A DNA stretch of 64,000 nt from Cyclina sinensis (taxonomy: Eukaryota; Mollusca; Bivalvia; Venerida; Veneridae), in the NCBI GenBank assembly GCA_012932295.1, contig JAAONU010000001.1:25520550-25584549 (forward strand), in the 5' to 3' direction. The translations under genes and the position numbers were made by a program. Shown one piece after another: positions 25,331 to 61,678 of this stretch. The notes beneath the pieces are model-generated. The model saw only the letters and a list, made by a program, of their open reading frames with translations, made no database searches and was not told the origin of the DNA. Within the stretch, counting starts at the first letter, position 1, and each line of letters opens with the position of its first letter.

Positions 25331-26156
25331 ATCCTCTACAATCTCAAATAAATAAACTCTTCTGGGGGTGTCGGTCATATGATGAGTATTTAGATATACT
25401 GCTAAGAGATACTGGTAACAAGGTGATAGTTCAAGGTTTACAAGAGTAAATGTGCTACAGTGAGCTTGCATTGAAAATGACCTTATTAGCATTATTGAAA
25501 AGAAAATCTTCATGTCTTAATTTGAAAACATTACATTGAAAAGACTTCCAATGTCAAGGTCATATAAACTATTAACATTCTTTATAATGGTATTCTTGCC
25601 TGTTCAGTAGTCTGTAAAATGTTATTGAATATAAGTAATACATGTAGGCTTTGTCCTTTTAAAATAAGTTACTCATATCTTTTGTAGAGGCTTGATGATA
25701 ACACTGAACTGTAGAAAGATATTCAGAGCAAAAAGTGTTTCCTTGCATAAGTCCTTCACATGTTCTTGTAGTGGCATGATATAGTAAAAATTCTCAAGTG
25801 TCTTATTTTGGTTGGGATTGTGGTGCTTTATTGGTTTGCTATTGAAGGAGAACCTGACTTCACATGTTCATATCATTTCTTCAGTTTATTCTCAGGTAAT
25901 TGAGCAGGTATTAATTTTTCCGACATCACTGTTAAAATTAAGTTAGACTGATTGAAAAGCCTTTTAATTTGCTCATTAATCAGAAGACAGTTTTCTTTGT
26001 TGTTGGAATGCCAGGTTTCCAATCAATAATTCAGTTGTTTTATGATGAGAAAATTATAAAGTGGTTGTTAATTAAGATCAATTGGCAGAAACATCCTGCT
26101 TGTTTTATTCGGTTTGAAGGTACAGGTGTGCTCAAATTCTCTGAAAACCACATTAT
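25331..26156. other. No recognisable gene
   Basis: AT-rich non-coding sequence; the open frame at 25969-26160 has no conserved features. Confidence 0.6.
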
Positions 26157-26577
26157 TTAATTAAGGGTACCGAAAGTCAAAAATATCTATTAAATAATTT
26201 TAATTATCACATGAAGTTATTGCGTATTCCAAAATGAAAAGCACATCTTCAGCCTGGAAATGCCTGGCATTTCAAATGATTTTTTCAAATCAAAATTTGG
26301 CTTTACACCCAATTAATAGGCGGTGCCATTGTTGCTGAAATACACAGTGAGATTAACTGAGACTCTCATTTTGTGACGTTATAGTTACCCACTGATAATG
26401 GCGATAGTTCATTTCAATCTTCCATAACTGCACGATCTGCCTTCCTGTGATGAAAAAATCACTACTTTTGATTAAGCATTTATTCTTTTAATATTCGTAA
26501 AATTGTCAAAACTTAACAATAAATGCACAAAATTTATTATGTCAGTTAAATTTGTGACTCGTTTCCCTTTACCCCCT
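26157..26577. mobile_element. TTAA-flanked MITE, uninterrupted copy
   Basis: Left end TTAAGGGTACCGAAAGTCAA and right end GTGACTCGTTTCCCTTTAC are imperfect inverted repeats of about 17 bp. The internal sequence (CATATTCC/GTATTCCAAAATGAAA, GCACATCTTCAG, CAAAATTTGGC.TTACACCC, AATATTCGTAAAATT) matches the interrupted copy at 41105-44066. The left flank has TTAA and the right flank TTAC, one substitution from a TTAA duplication. A TTAA target with these ends suggests a piggyBac-mobilised miniature element. Confidence 0.75.
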
Positions 26578-27475
26578 ATTGTATGTCAGGAAATTATTCG
26601 GAATGTAATTACCTCCCTTTATTTTGAAATGCCTATTTTTCCCTCGGTTGGTGGGTGGTTAGCTAGATGAAGAGAAGCTCATGTGTGTCTGAAAATTATC
26701 AATTAGCAAGGTAATACAAGTTATTAGCAAGGAGTTGCAGGTGTTAAATCTGCATAATTGATGTTTCCTTAGCCATTGTGAGTCAGTACACTTTTGGTTT
26801 TAAGTAGATACATGATTTATTCATATAATTACTGCTACTTTTGCAATTCGAAGCTTATTAAGGCAGTGTCAAGTTGACATCTGAGCAGCTGCTCACAGTT
26901 GGTTAGATAAGGATCAGGTAGATGCTAAGCCAATAAAATAAGAGGTTAAGGACTGTGGTTTAGGGTCAGTTTTTCAGGTGAAAAAAAAATTGATTTTGGC
27001 CTAGTTTACAATATTCAGAGATAATAAGACACAGGGCTACACAGGTCATCATTTCTCTAGATTTTAGTAAGATTATTTTTTCATTTATCTAGAGTAACCC
27101 TCTTCATTTCTACTGGTAGAACCAGTATTAATGATTGAGCAGTCATGCTTTTCATTCCTTGTTTTCAAAGTTATTCAAGGTTTGATTCTAAAATTTCAGA
27201 GTTATTCTCCTTAATAAGGAAATCAACACATTTTCAACAAATAGCATACACACTTAAGTCTGGTTTAAATTGCTTAGTGTACTATGGTTTACTATGATTG
27301 TGTTTCTGCAATTATTGCATCTTTGAAGCTGATAAGGGAATACTGTATGATGCATATAGGAAGCCAATATTTGTCAAACCCTTCCTGAACATCCTGCAGA
27401 CAAAAATATCCAGGTTTTATTACAAACGCCTAACTACTAACAGAAAAAGTAGCTCTTATGAATATAGAACTACAG
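26578..27475. other. No recognisable gene
   Basis: Non-coding; no notable structure. Confidence 0.6.
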
Positions 27476-27704
27476 GGGGAAAATGTACATAAATCTTGAA
27501 CTCCATGGTAAAGTGATCATTAATCAGAAACTCCATGGGAAAATGTACATGAATCTTGAACTCCATGGGAAAATGTACATGAATTTCTGAACGAAATATA
27601 CATGGATCTTGAACTCAAGGGGAAGATGTGCTTGAATTTGAAACTCAAACTCAGGGGAAAATATACATGAAAATAAAATGCGAGGAAAAATGTATTTGAC
27701 TCTG
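27476..27704 (+). repeat. Degenerate about 30-bp tandem repeat
   Basis: Six to seven diverged copies of GGGAAAATGTACATGAATCT followed by TGAACTCCAT, abutting the next tandem-core element. Decay increases toward the right. Confidence 0.75.
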
Positions 27705-29198
27705 ACTTTGGGGGTTATATAGGAGTCACCCTGTGGTTGTTTGGGCAGTTGGTCGGGCTGTACCTTGTCCGGAGCATAACTTGAAAACTTGGTTGGTGGG
27801 TTGGGTGGTCAGTGGGTCTGGCGGTCTGTTGTAATTTCCTTGTCTGGAGTATAACTTGAAAACTAATGGTCTGAATTCAATGCAACTTCATACAATGGTC
27901 AAGCACAATGAGAGGAATTGCAGCATCCAAGAGTCATAACTCCACCTTCACTATTTGCAGAGTTATTGCCCTTTATTGATTTTCTTTGTCCGGAGCTTAA
28001 TTTGAAAACTAATGGTTGGAATTCCGTGCAACGTCATACAATGGACAAGCACAATGAGAGGAAGTGCAGTGTTCAAGAATCATTACTCCATCCTCACTAT
28101 TTGCAGAGTTATTACCCTTTGTTGGTTTCCCTTTGTATGGAACATAACTTGAAAACTACTGGTTTGCATTCAATGCAACTTCATACAATGGTCAAGATTC
28201 ATAACTCCATCTTGACTATTTGCAGAGTTATTGCCCTTTGTTGGATTTGGCCAGAGCATAACTTGAAAACAGCTGGTTGGAATTCATTCAACTTCATAAA
28301 GTCTTCAAGCACATTGACAGAAAGTGCTGTGTACAATAGCCATAACTCCATCCTCACTATTTGCAGAGTTATTGCCCTTTGTTTGTTTTCCTTGTCTGGA
28401 GCATGACTTGAAAACTACTGGTTGAAATTCATTGCAACTTCATACAATGGTCAAGCACAATGAGAGGAAGCGCAATGTTCAAGAATCATAACTCCACCTA
28501 TATTTGCAGAGTTATTGCCCTTTTTTGGTTTTCCTTGTCTGGAGCATGACTTGAAAACTACTGGTTGGAATTCAATGCAACTTCATACAATGGTCAAGCA
28601 CAATGATAGGAAGTGCAGTGTTTAAGAATCATAACTCCACCTTCTATATTTGCAGAGTTATTGCCCTTTGTTGGTTTTCCTTGTCCAGAGCATAACTTGA
28701 AAACTACTGGTTGGAATTCAATGCAACTTCATACAATGGTAGAGCACAATGACAGGAAGTGCATTGTACAAGAGCTATAACTCTGTCTTCAAAATTTGCA
28801 CAGTTATTGCCCTTTGTTGGTTTTTCTTTGCCTGGAGAATAACTTGAAAACTATTAGTTGGAATTCAGGGCAACTGCATACAACGGTCAAGCACAATGAC
28901 TGGAAGTGCATTGTATAAGAGCTATAACTCCATCTTCAGTATTTGCAGAGTTATTGCCCTTTGTTGGATTTCGTTGTCCAGAGCATAATTTTAAAACTAC
29001 TCATTGGAATTCAGTGCAACTTCATACAATGGTCAAGCACAATGACAGGAAATGCAATGTACAAGAACCACAGCTATCTTTAATTGCCCACAACCATAAC
29101 TCTTTTTCAATTTATTTACAAAGTATTCTGTTACTTATAACTTCCTCAGTTTGGAAGAGGTCTTTTGGGGGTATTAATCACATTTAGTGATAGCTCTA
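27705..29198 (+). mobile_element. Tandem-core element B1 (HINE-like)
   Basis: About nine copies of a roughly 150-bp unit: TTGTCCGGAGCATAACTTGA, AAACTACTGGTTGGAATTC, CAACTTCATACAATGGTCAA, GGAAGTGCAGTGT, ATTTGCAGAGTTATTGCCCT. The 3' end has GGGGGTATTA, then a hairpin ATCAC ATTTA GTGAT (29177-29191) and AGCTCTAGTT. The 5' end is degraded. Long open frames across it (for example 27918-28406) exist because some units happen to lack stops; I do not regard them as genes. Confidence 0.8.
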
Positions 29199-29871
29199 GT
29201 TTTGTATTTGTCTTTTATATCTTTCAGATACGGAAGCAATGGTTGAAAGCAGTACAGCCAAAATGTAAAACATTCATTTGGTAAGATGATACTGTAGTTT
29301 TTTTGTTTTTAATACCAGATGTTTTTCCTTGTTTAAAGACAGATTGTTTAGAGTTTTTGATGGAAAATCTGGTAAGTGCAAATGCCTTAAGCAATCATAT
29401 TTACTTTAAGTCCATAAAATTACGATATTCCATGACAGTTATATTACCTTAAATGGATGGAAAATACTTCACATTTCATGACTTTTGCCAAAACAAAATA
29501 TTGTGTTTATGTCAGATTTGTAGAATTAATGTTTTATTGCAGACCTTGCCTATTTCTTGTAATTACAAAATTCCCATTGATATGCTTATTTTCATAGAAT
29601 GAGAGGACAACTTTCATGATTTTTACTGCCATTTTGACAGTTAATTTGAAATCTGCTGAATTGTTACCTCTCAATCCTTAAATATTTTGCCTTTTACCAT
29701 TTTATAACGGTATAAACAAAAGAAAAATATCTGACTGGAAACAACTGGTTCAAGCCATGATCAGACTGAATGGATGTACAGACTGTTTATGGTCTGCCCT
29801 GGCATACAGTGACACAGTTGGCTAAGGAAAGTTTAATGTAAATTTAAGGTGAAATAGTTCTGAAATGTTTT
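29199..29871. other. No recognisable gene; fragment of repeat R1
   Basis: Non-coding. A short R1 fragment (CCATGATCAGACTG, GGATGTACAGACTG) lies at about 29755-29800. Confidence 0.6.
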
Positions 29872-30545
29872 AGCTCACCTGAGTAAATGCTCAGAGTGAG
29901 CTGTTGTGATCAGCCTGTGTCCGGCGTCTATCACCTGTCGTCAACATTTTAATTCAAATGACATCTCCTTCTACACCACAAGGCTATTTTTAACCAAATT
30001 TTGCACAGAAGGGCTGCAAAAGCCAAAAATAGAAAAAAATTCAAACAGTATCTCCTAAACTGCTAGGTGATTTTCCTCCAATTTCACAGAAATGTTCCTT
30101 ACATAGCCCTCTATTAAAATTGCTAAAACAGTTCTGCTCTATTGAACGAAATGGCTAAAACTAGATTTTCATCAATATTTGGCTTCAAATGACATCTCCT
30201 CCAAAACCACTTGGCCATTTTAAACCAAATTTGTCAGAAATGTTCTTATGTTGCCCTTTTATAAATTGCTTAAACTGTTCTGCTTCATTGCACATAAGAG
30301 CTGCAAAAGCTAAAAATAGAAAAAAAATTTAAACAACATCTCCTCTTAAACGGCCAAGTGATTTTCCATGAAATTTCACAGAAATGTTCCTTACATAGCC
30401 CTCTATTAAACTTGCTAAAATTGTTCAGCTCCATTGAACAAAATGGCCGCTAGAGCTGAAAAGGTTTTTGTCTTGGCTTCAAATGACATCTCCTCCAACA
30501 CTACTTGGCCATTTTAAACCAAATTTGACAGAAATGTTCCTGATA
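29872..30545 (+). mobile_element. Tandem-core element C1 (HINE-like), 3' end missing
   Basis: Begins in a T run with AGCTCACCTGAG, whose 5' hairpin pairs with CTCAGAGTGAGCT (29872-29903). The core consists of about three 140-170 bp units with CAAATGACATCTCCTCC, CATTTTAAACCAAATTTG, ACAGAAATGTTCCTTACATA. No 3' hairpin is found, so the copy is truncated. Confidence 0.75.
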
Positions 30546-30985
30546 TTGTTCGGTAAACTGAAATCTCTGGAAAATTATGCTAATATTGAAACTATGCTTC
30601 AACTTCGGGTTTAATGGACAGACCCAATTTTTAAGACTGCGTATCCAACTATGATCTTTCCCTTAAATGTTACAGTTTATATTTAAGAAAGCAATTTACA
30701 GGAACACTGTAAAGTTACAAAAGATTACAAAACATTTTCTGCTTCAAGCTCATGACTTTATTATCTTGTTAAATTTAAAATCACTCCCATAAATTTAGCT
30801 CTTCTGGAATTTGTGTTTAAGCAAGATTTCCCAGGAGCCTTTTAATTTTCAAGGCAATCTTGATACTTACAGTGATTCAAGATTTATGGGGTACATTATC
30901 AAAACTTGCCGTAATTATGGAACAGGGGTGCAGAAATGTTTAAAGATCAATCAGTCACTAAAAACATACAAACCTGTGGTTTGAT
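30546..30985. other. No recognisable gene
   Basis: Non-coding, AT-rich. Confidence 0.55.
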
Positions 30986-31629
30986 ACGAATAATAGAATT
31001 CAATGCAACTTCATACAATGGTCAAACATAATGAGAGGAAGTGCACTGTTCAAGAATCATAACTACTTCTTCACAATTTGCACAGTTATTGCCCTTTGTT
31101 GGTTTTCCTTGTCTGGAGCATAATTTGAAAACTAATAGTTTGAATTCAATGCAACTTCATACAATGATCAAGCACAATGACAGGAAGTGCAGTGTACAAG
31201 AGCTATAACTCCATCTTCAGTATTTGCAGAGTTATTGGCCTTTGTTGGTTTTCCTTTTCAAGAGCATAACTTGAAAACTACTGGTTGGAATTCAGTGCAA
31301 CTTCATACAGTGGTCAAGCACAATGACAGGAAGTGCAGTATACAAGAGCCAAAACTCCATCTTCAGTATTTGCACAGTTATTGCCCTTTGTTGGTTTTCC
31401 TCTTATGGAGAATAGCTTGAAAACTACTGGTTGGAATTCAATGCAACTTCATACAATGGTCAACCACACTGAAAGGAAATGCAGTGTACAAGAACCACAA
31501 CTGTCTTTTATTGCCCACAACCATAACTCTGTATCAGTTCTTTTACAAAGTATTCTGTTACTAATAACCTCCTCCGTTCCGAAGCAGTCTTGTGGGGGTA
31601 TTAATCACACATTTAGTAATAGCTCTAGT
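30986..31629 (+). mobile_element. Tandem-core element B2, 5' end missing
   Basis: Four copies of the unit seen in B1. The 3' end is GGGGGTATTAATCACACATT followed by TAGTAATAGCTCTAGTAG, the same terminus as B1 with a decayed hairpin. Element C2 starts a few bases later. Confidence 0.8.
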
Positions 31630-31636
31630 AGTTTTT

Positions 31637-32916
31637 AGCTCACCTGTCACGTAGTGACAGAGTGAGCTTTTCTGATCACCTTTTGTCCGTCGTCCGTCCG
31701 TCCACAATTAGTTTGTTAACACTCTAGTGGTCACATTTTTGCCTCAATTGTCATGAAACTTGGTCAGGATGTTTGTCTCATTAATATCTCGGACGAGTTC
31801 GCACATGGGTTATCAGGGTTGGAAAACTAGGTCACAGAGCCCAAATAGAAAAACCTTGTTAACACTCTAGAGGCTACTTTTTCAGTCCAAATATCCTGGA
31901 AATTTGTCAGAAAGGTTCTATTGATGATTTCTAGCTCAAGTTCAAATATGGGTCATCTGGGTTCAAAAACTAGGTCACGGAGCCCAGTAATAGAAAAATC
32001 TTGTTAACACTCTAGAGGTTACATTTTCAGCCCAAATAATCTGGAAATTTGTCAGGAAGGTTGCATCTATGATTTCTAGCTCAAGTTCGAATATAAGTCA
32101 TCTTGGTTCAAAAACTAGGTCACAGAGCCCAAATATTGAAAAACCTTGTTAACACTCTAGAGGTAACATTTTTAGACCAGATAACCTGGAAATTTGTCAG
32201 GAAGGTTGCATCTATGATTTCTAGCTCAAGTTTGAATATAGGTCATCTTGGTTCAAAAACTAGGTCACAGAGCCCATAAATAGAAACATCTTGTTAACAC
32301 TCTAGAGGTTGCATTTTCAGCCCAAATAATCTGGAAATTTGTCAGAAAGGTTGCCTTGAGGATTTCTAGATTAAGTTCGAATATGGGTCATCTGGGTTCA
32401 AAAACTAGGTCACAGAGTCCAAATATGGAAAAACCTTGTTAACATTCTAAAGGTAGCATTTTCAGTCCAAATAACCTGGAAATTTGTCAGAAAGCTTAAT
32501 TCTATGGTTTCTAGCTCAAATTTGAATATGGGTCATCTGGAGTCGAAACATCTAGGTCACAGAGCCCAAATATCGAAAAACTTTGTAATCACTCTAGAGG
32601 TTACATTTTCAGTTTAAATGTCCTGGAAATTTGTCAGAAAGGTTGTTTTGATGATTTGTAGCTCAAGTTTGGATATGGGTTATCTGGGGTCAAAAACTAG
32701 GTCACTGAGCCTAAATATCAAAAAACCTTGTTAACACTCTAGAGGCTACTTTTTCAGTCAAAATATCCTGGAAATTTGTCAAAGAGATTGTTTCAATAAT
32801 TTCTAGGTCAAGTTTGAATATGGGTCATCTGGGGTCAATTAACCAGGTCCATAGCAACTTTGTTAAAAGCAGTCATACTCAGGTGAGCGATAAAGGGCCA
32901 TCATGGCCCTCTTGTT
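31637..32916 (+). mobile_element. Tandem-core element C2 (HINE-like), complete
   Basis: Starts in a T run with AGCTCACCTGTCAC..GTGACAGAGTGAGCT, a long 5' hairpin. A GTCCGTCGTCCGTCCGTCC leader follows, then eight units of about 146 bp (TTGTTAACACTCTAGAGG, GGAAATTTGTCAGAAAGGTT, AAAAACTAGGTCACAGAGCC). CAGGTGAGC at 32880-32888 is the exact inverted complement of GCTCACCTG at 31638-31646. The 3' hairpin is AGGGCCATCATGGCCCT, then CTTGTT. Confidence 0.9.
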
Positions 32917-32925
32917 AAATTGATG

Positions 32926-32962
32926 TTGTGTGTGTGTGTGCCTGGGTGTGTGTGTGCACATA
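32926..32962. repeat. TG dinucleotide microsatellite
   Basis: Interrupted (TG)n run directly after element C2. Confidence 0.85.
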
Positions 32963-33922
32963 ATTATAAAATTAATGCTTTTTATTGGTTCATTTCGAAA
33001 ATACCTTGCTTTGCTACTCATTTTCAATTTCCAAATATCAAACAATATGGAGCACAAGAAAGGCACTGCTAATTTAGCTCAAAAGTAAATGTGTAAAGGA
33101 GGTTTATCTTTCAAGCGACTTTAAAGGAGCCGACTTCTACGAACATGTGGGCTGTAGTGCTAGATGCAAAAACATTACGCTGAAGAATTTCATTTATTGA
33201 TTTGAAGGCACCAACAGGAGCTATCAATTATCAGTCATGTTTTTCATGGTCAGTTGATCTTTGACAAGTTTATCAGGGTGTATTTGGGACAGATTATTGA
33301 AGGTGTGATATACACAGATGGTCCTAGACTTATGTTTTGTATTTGATTTTGGCAGATTTTGTGATTTTTATACTGGGTGGATTTACATTAGGAATAGAAA
33401 ATGGTCAATTCTTGGACCGACTGCAATGGGATTTTCAGAGATTCGAACCGGTCCCAGAGATTCTGTATCAGTCTGGACCGAAGATTTGTCGGATTTTTAC
33501 AAGCCTGTTATGGATTTAGTGACAGTGCATTAAAAGCTAGGTTAAAAAAAAAAAATTAATTTGCAGTCTTGGTGTAGTTTAATCAAATATTTTGTCAAGC
33601 CTGTAACAGTTAGGTGATATGTAACAGGGATGGTGATAGTTTTTTAGAAATTTCATAATAACCAGTCCTTAGACTTAAACCCTTTGGCTGCTATGCTTCT
33701 TAAGTATGACATACAAATAAGACTGAGTTGGTTGACTTTAGGCTTGATTTTGACAAACAGCTTTTAAAATCGAACTGGCCAAGTAGATCGCTATGGTCAC
33801 CTAATCATAATTAATTTATGTGTCTGGTAGTAAAAGTGAAAGCAGGTTTGGTATGTTGGCTTTTCAACCTTTTGGCATAAAGTTTAACTATTTACCATCT
33901 TAAAATTTTGTTATCTTTTCAG
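32963..33922. other. No recognisable gene; sequence leading to an EFA6 acceptor
   Basis: Non-coding. The overlapping frames at 33318-33533 look low in complexity and are not conserved to my eye. It ends with a polypyrimidine tract and AG (TTATCTTTTCAG, 33911-33922), a good acceptor for the first coding exon of EFA6. Confidence 0.6.
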
Positions 33923-34040
33923 GATTGTGTCAAAATGAGGATGACAGCTGAGGGGAAGTCAAGGTACCTGCATAACATCTATATACACTAACTCCACCTT
34001 TCTTATCCACCATTCATTCTCTCGAACCCTGTTTAAAAAC
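33923..34040 (+). promoter_or_regulatory. 5' UTR part of the EFA6 first coding exon, with an upstream ORF
   Basis: Lies between the acceptor at 33921-33922 and the ATG at 34041. An 18-codon upstream ORF (ATG 33935, stop 33989-33991) begins MRMTAEGKSR. The main ATG has a strong context (A at -3, G at +4), whereas the upstream ATG also has A at -3. The upstream ORF could dampen translation. A possible alternative donor, AAG|GTACCT, lies at 33963/33964. Confidence 0.45.
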
Positions 34041-59441
<25,401 letters not shown>

Positions 59442-60322
59442 GTAAGTATACAGAGGTTTGTGAAAAGTCATGGCAAGGGAATCCATGTTGAAATAATTCT
59501 CTGATTTTTCAAAGAAATTGCATTACCAGCAGAAATTGTTTCATATAAGTACACATGTCAAGGTTTTGTAAAATCTGCTTTGCCTAACTTCCTGTAATAG
59601 AAATATTCATTTCTGTTTCGTCTAAGAAAATAATAATTGCTAGACATTTTTATTTGACATCAGGCTACAGAGATTAGGTTTTGGGAAAATGAAATTTTTT
59701 AAGCATCGCCTGCCTTCAATATATTTCCACTTCCTCAGGTTTCACATAGTAATTGAAAATCTTTTTATAACAAATTACTATCTTGGGTAGTTTCTTTTCC
59801 TGTCTTGAAATTCAGAAATCAGAGGCTGTAAATATATAAATATCAGTCCTGGTGAAAATAAGTTTACAAAGGCCTTGTGAAAAGTGATGGTAAAATTCGC
59901 ACACAGAAATCCAGATATTATAGATACTTCAGACATGAAAACTGTAAACTCTGGTAATCTAAAGTTTATCTGTCAGTCAAAGCTGCTTACACTTACTATA
60001 ACAGCATACATTAGTTAAAACAGCAAACATAAATCTGAACAGCAGAGGTGAATCAAAAAAGCAGACTTTATAATCATGTGATGACTGTACTGCCATTGCC
60101 TTGTGACAATAACACAGTGGTGTCTGGGAAATTAATACTAGAGTAATTATCAGGCTTTGGTTTATGTATGTCTGTCTAAGTGAGATGGGATTATATACTT
60201 AGTCAGTCTGGGTTTGCTTGATAAGATACTACTGTTAAGTTTCAAGAAAATCACCAAGACCTTGCTAAATTTCTAAAATGGACATGTTTATCATTCAATT
60301 TGGATATACCATTTTGTCATTT

Positions 60323-61474
60323 AATTATGCTCCCTCTTCAAAGAAGTGGGGGTATATTGCTTTGCATTTGTCTGTCTGTCCGTAGACCAAATGGTTTCCG
60401 ACCAATAACTAAAGAATGCTTAGGCCGAGGAACTTCAAACTTGGTAGGATGATTGTCCATCACCAGTAGATGACCCCTATTGATTTTGGGGTCAAGGGGT
60501 CAAAGGTCAAGGTCACATTGACCTTGTAGGTAGAAACGGTTTCCGACCAATAACAAAGAACGCTTAGGCCTAGGAACTTTAAACGTGGTAGGATGATTGT
60601 CCATCACCAGTAGATGACCCCTATTGATTTTGGGGTCAAAGGTCAAGGTCACATTGACCTTGTAGGTAGAAACAAGAGAATGCTTTGACCTAGGTTCACC
60701 AAACTTGGTATGCTGGTTGGTCATCACCAGTAGATGACCATATTGATTTTGAGGTCATTAGGTCAAAGGTCAAGCTCACAGGGACCATCATCCTTAAAAC
60801 GGTTTCCGATCAATAACTAGAGAACGCTTTGACCTAGGTTCACCAAACTTGGTATGCTGGTTGGTCATCACCAGTAGATGACCCCTATTGACTTTGAGGT
60901 CATTAGGTCAAAGGTCAAGATCACAGGGACCTTCATCCTTAAAACGGTTTCCGATCAATAACTAGAGAACGCTTTGACCTAGGTTCACCAAACTTGGTAT
61001 GCTGGTTGGTCATCACCAGTAGATGACCACTATTGATTTTGAGGTCATTAGGTCAAAGGTCAAGGCCACAGGGACCTTCATCCTAAAACCGGTTTCTGAT
61101 CAATAACTAGAGAAAGCTTTCACCTAGGTTCACCAAACTTGGTATGCTGGTTGGTCATCACCAGTAGATGACCCTCTATTGATTTTGAGGTCATTAGGAC
61201 AAAGGTCAAGCTCACAGGGACTTTGACTCTAAAAACGGTTTCCGATCAATAATTAGAGAATGCTTTGACCTAGGTTCACCAAACTTGGTGTGCTGGTTGT
61301 TCATGACCAGTAAATGACCCCTATTGATTTTGAGGTCATTTGGTCAAAGGTCAAGGCCACAGGGACCTTGATCCTAAAAACGGTTTCTGATCAATAACTA
61401 GAGAACGCTTTGGCCCAACCACAAGCAATTAGGTGCTGCAGGGGGGCATTTATGTTTTACAAACATTTCTTGTT
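60323..61474 (+). mobile_element. Tandem-core element F1 (HINE-like), ends defined by empty site
   Basis: Begins AATTATGCTCCCTCTTCAAA with 5' hairpin CTTC AAA GAAG flanked by C and G runs. Eight units of about 146 bp: AACGGTTTCCGATCAATAAC, GAACGCTTTGACCTAGGTTC, ACCAAACTTGGTATGCTGG, CATCACCAGTAGATGACC, GGTCAAAGGTCAAGGTCAC. The 3' end has GGGGGGCATT, a hairpin ATGTTT TAC AAACAT (61452-61466) and TTCTTGTT. It interrupts a copy of repeat R1 (60277-60322 and 61475-61530). Confidence 0.9.
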
Positions 61475-61678
61475 TATAAGGGTATTAATTGAAATATTAC
61501 TAATAAGAAATTTTTGACCATTGGTCTAATTTTGGCCCTAAAGACAATAACCTTTACGCTTAAATTGATTTGTAATCTCTGTAATTTTTCTTTTTCTGTG
61601 ATTTGCCCTTTTTTTCCTGAAAAGAATGCTTTAAGATAACCCCTTACAGGTGTGGTTTTAATGCCAGTTTTGGGTTTT

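Noticed and set aside
27918..31638. Open frames of 77-162 codons with repeated SSVFAELLPFVGF-type text
   Set aside because: Chance stop-free frames through the 150-bp tandem units of elements B1 and B2.
32863..33066. 67-codon minus-strand frame containing HTPRHTHTQH
   Set aside because: The His/Thr text is the TG microsatellite read on the opposite strand.
33400..33520. tRNA-like GGTTCGAATC (minus strand) at about 33440-33460
   Set aside because: The flanking bases do not form a T-stem or acceptor stem, and no A box is seen at the right distance.
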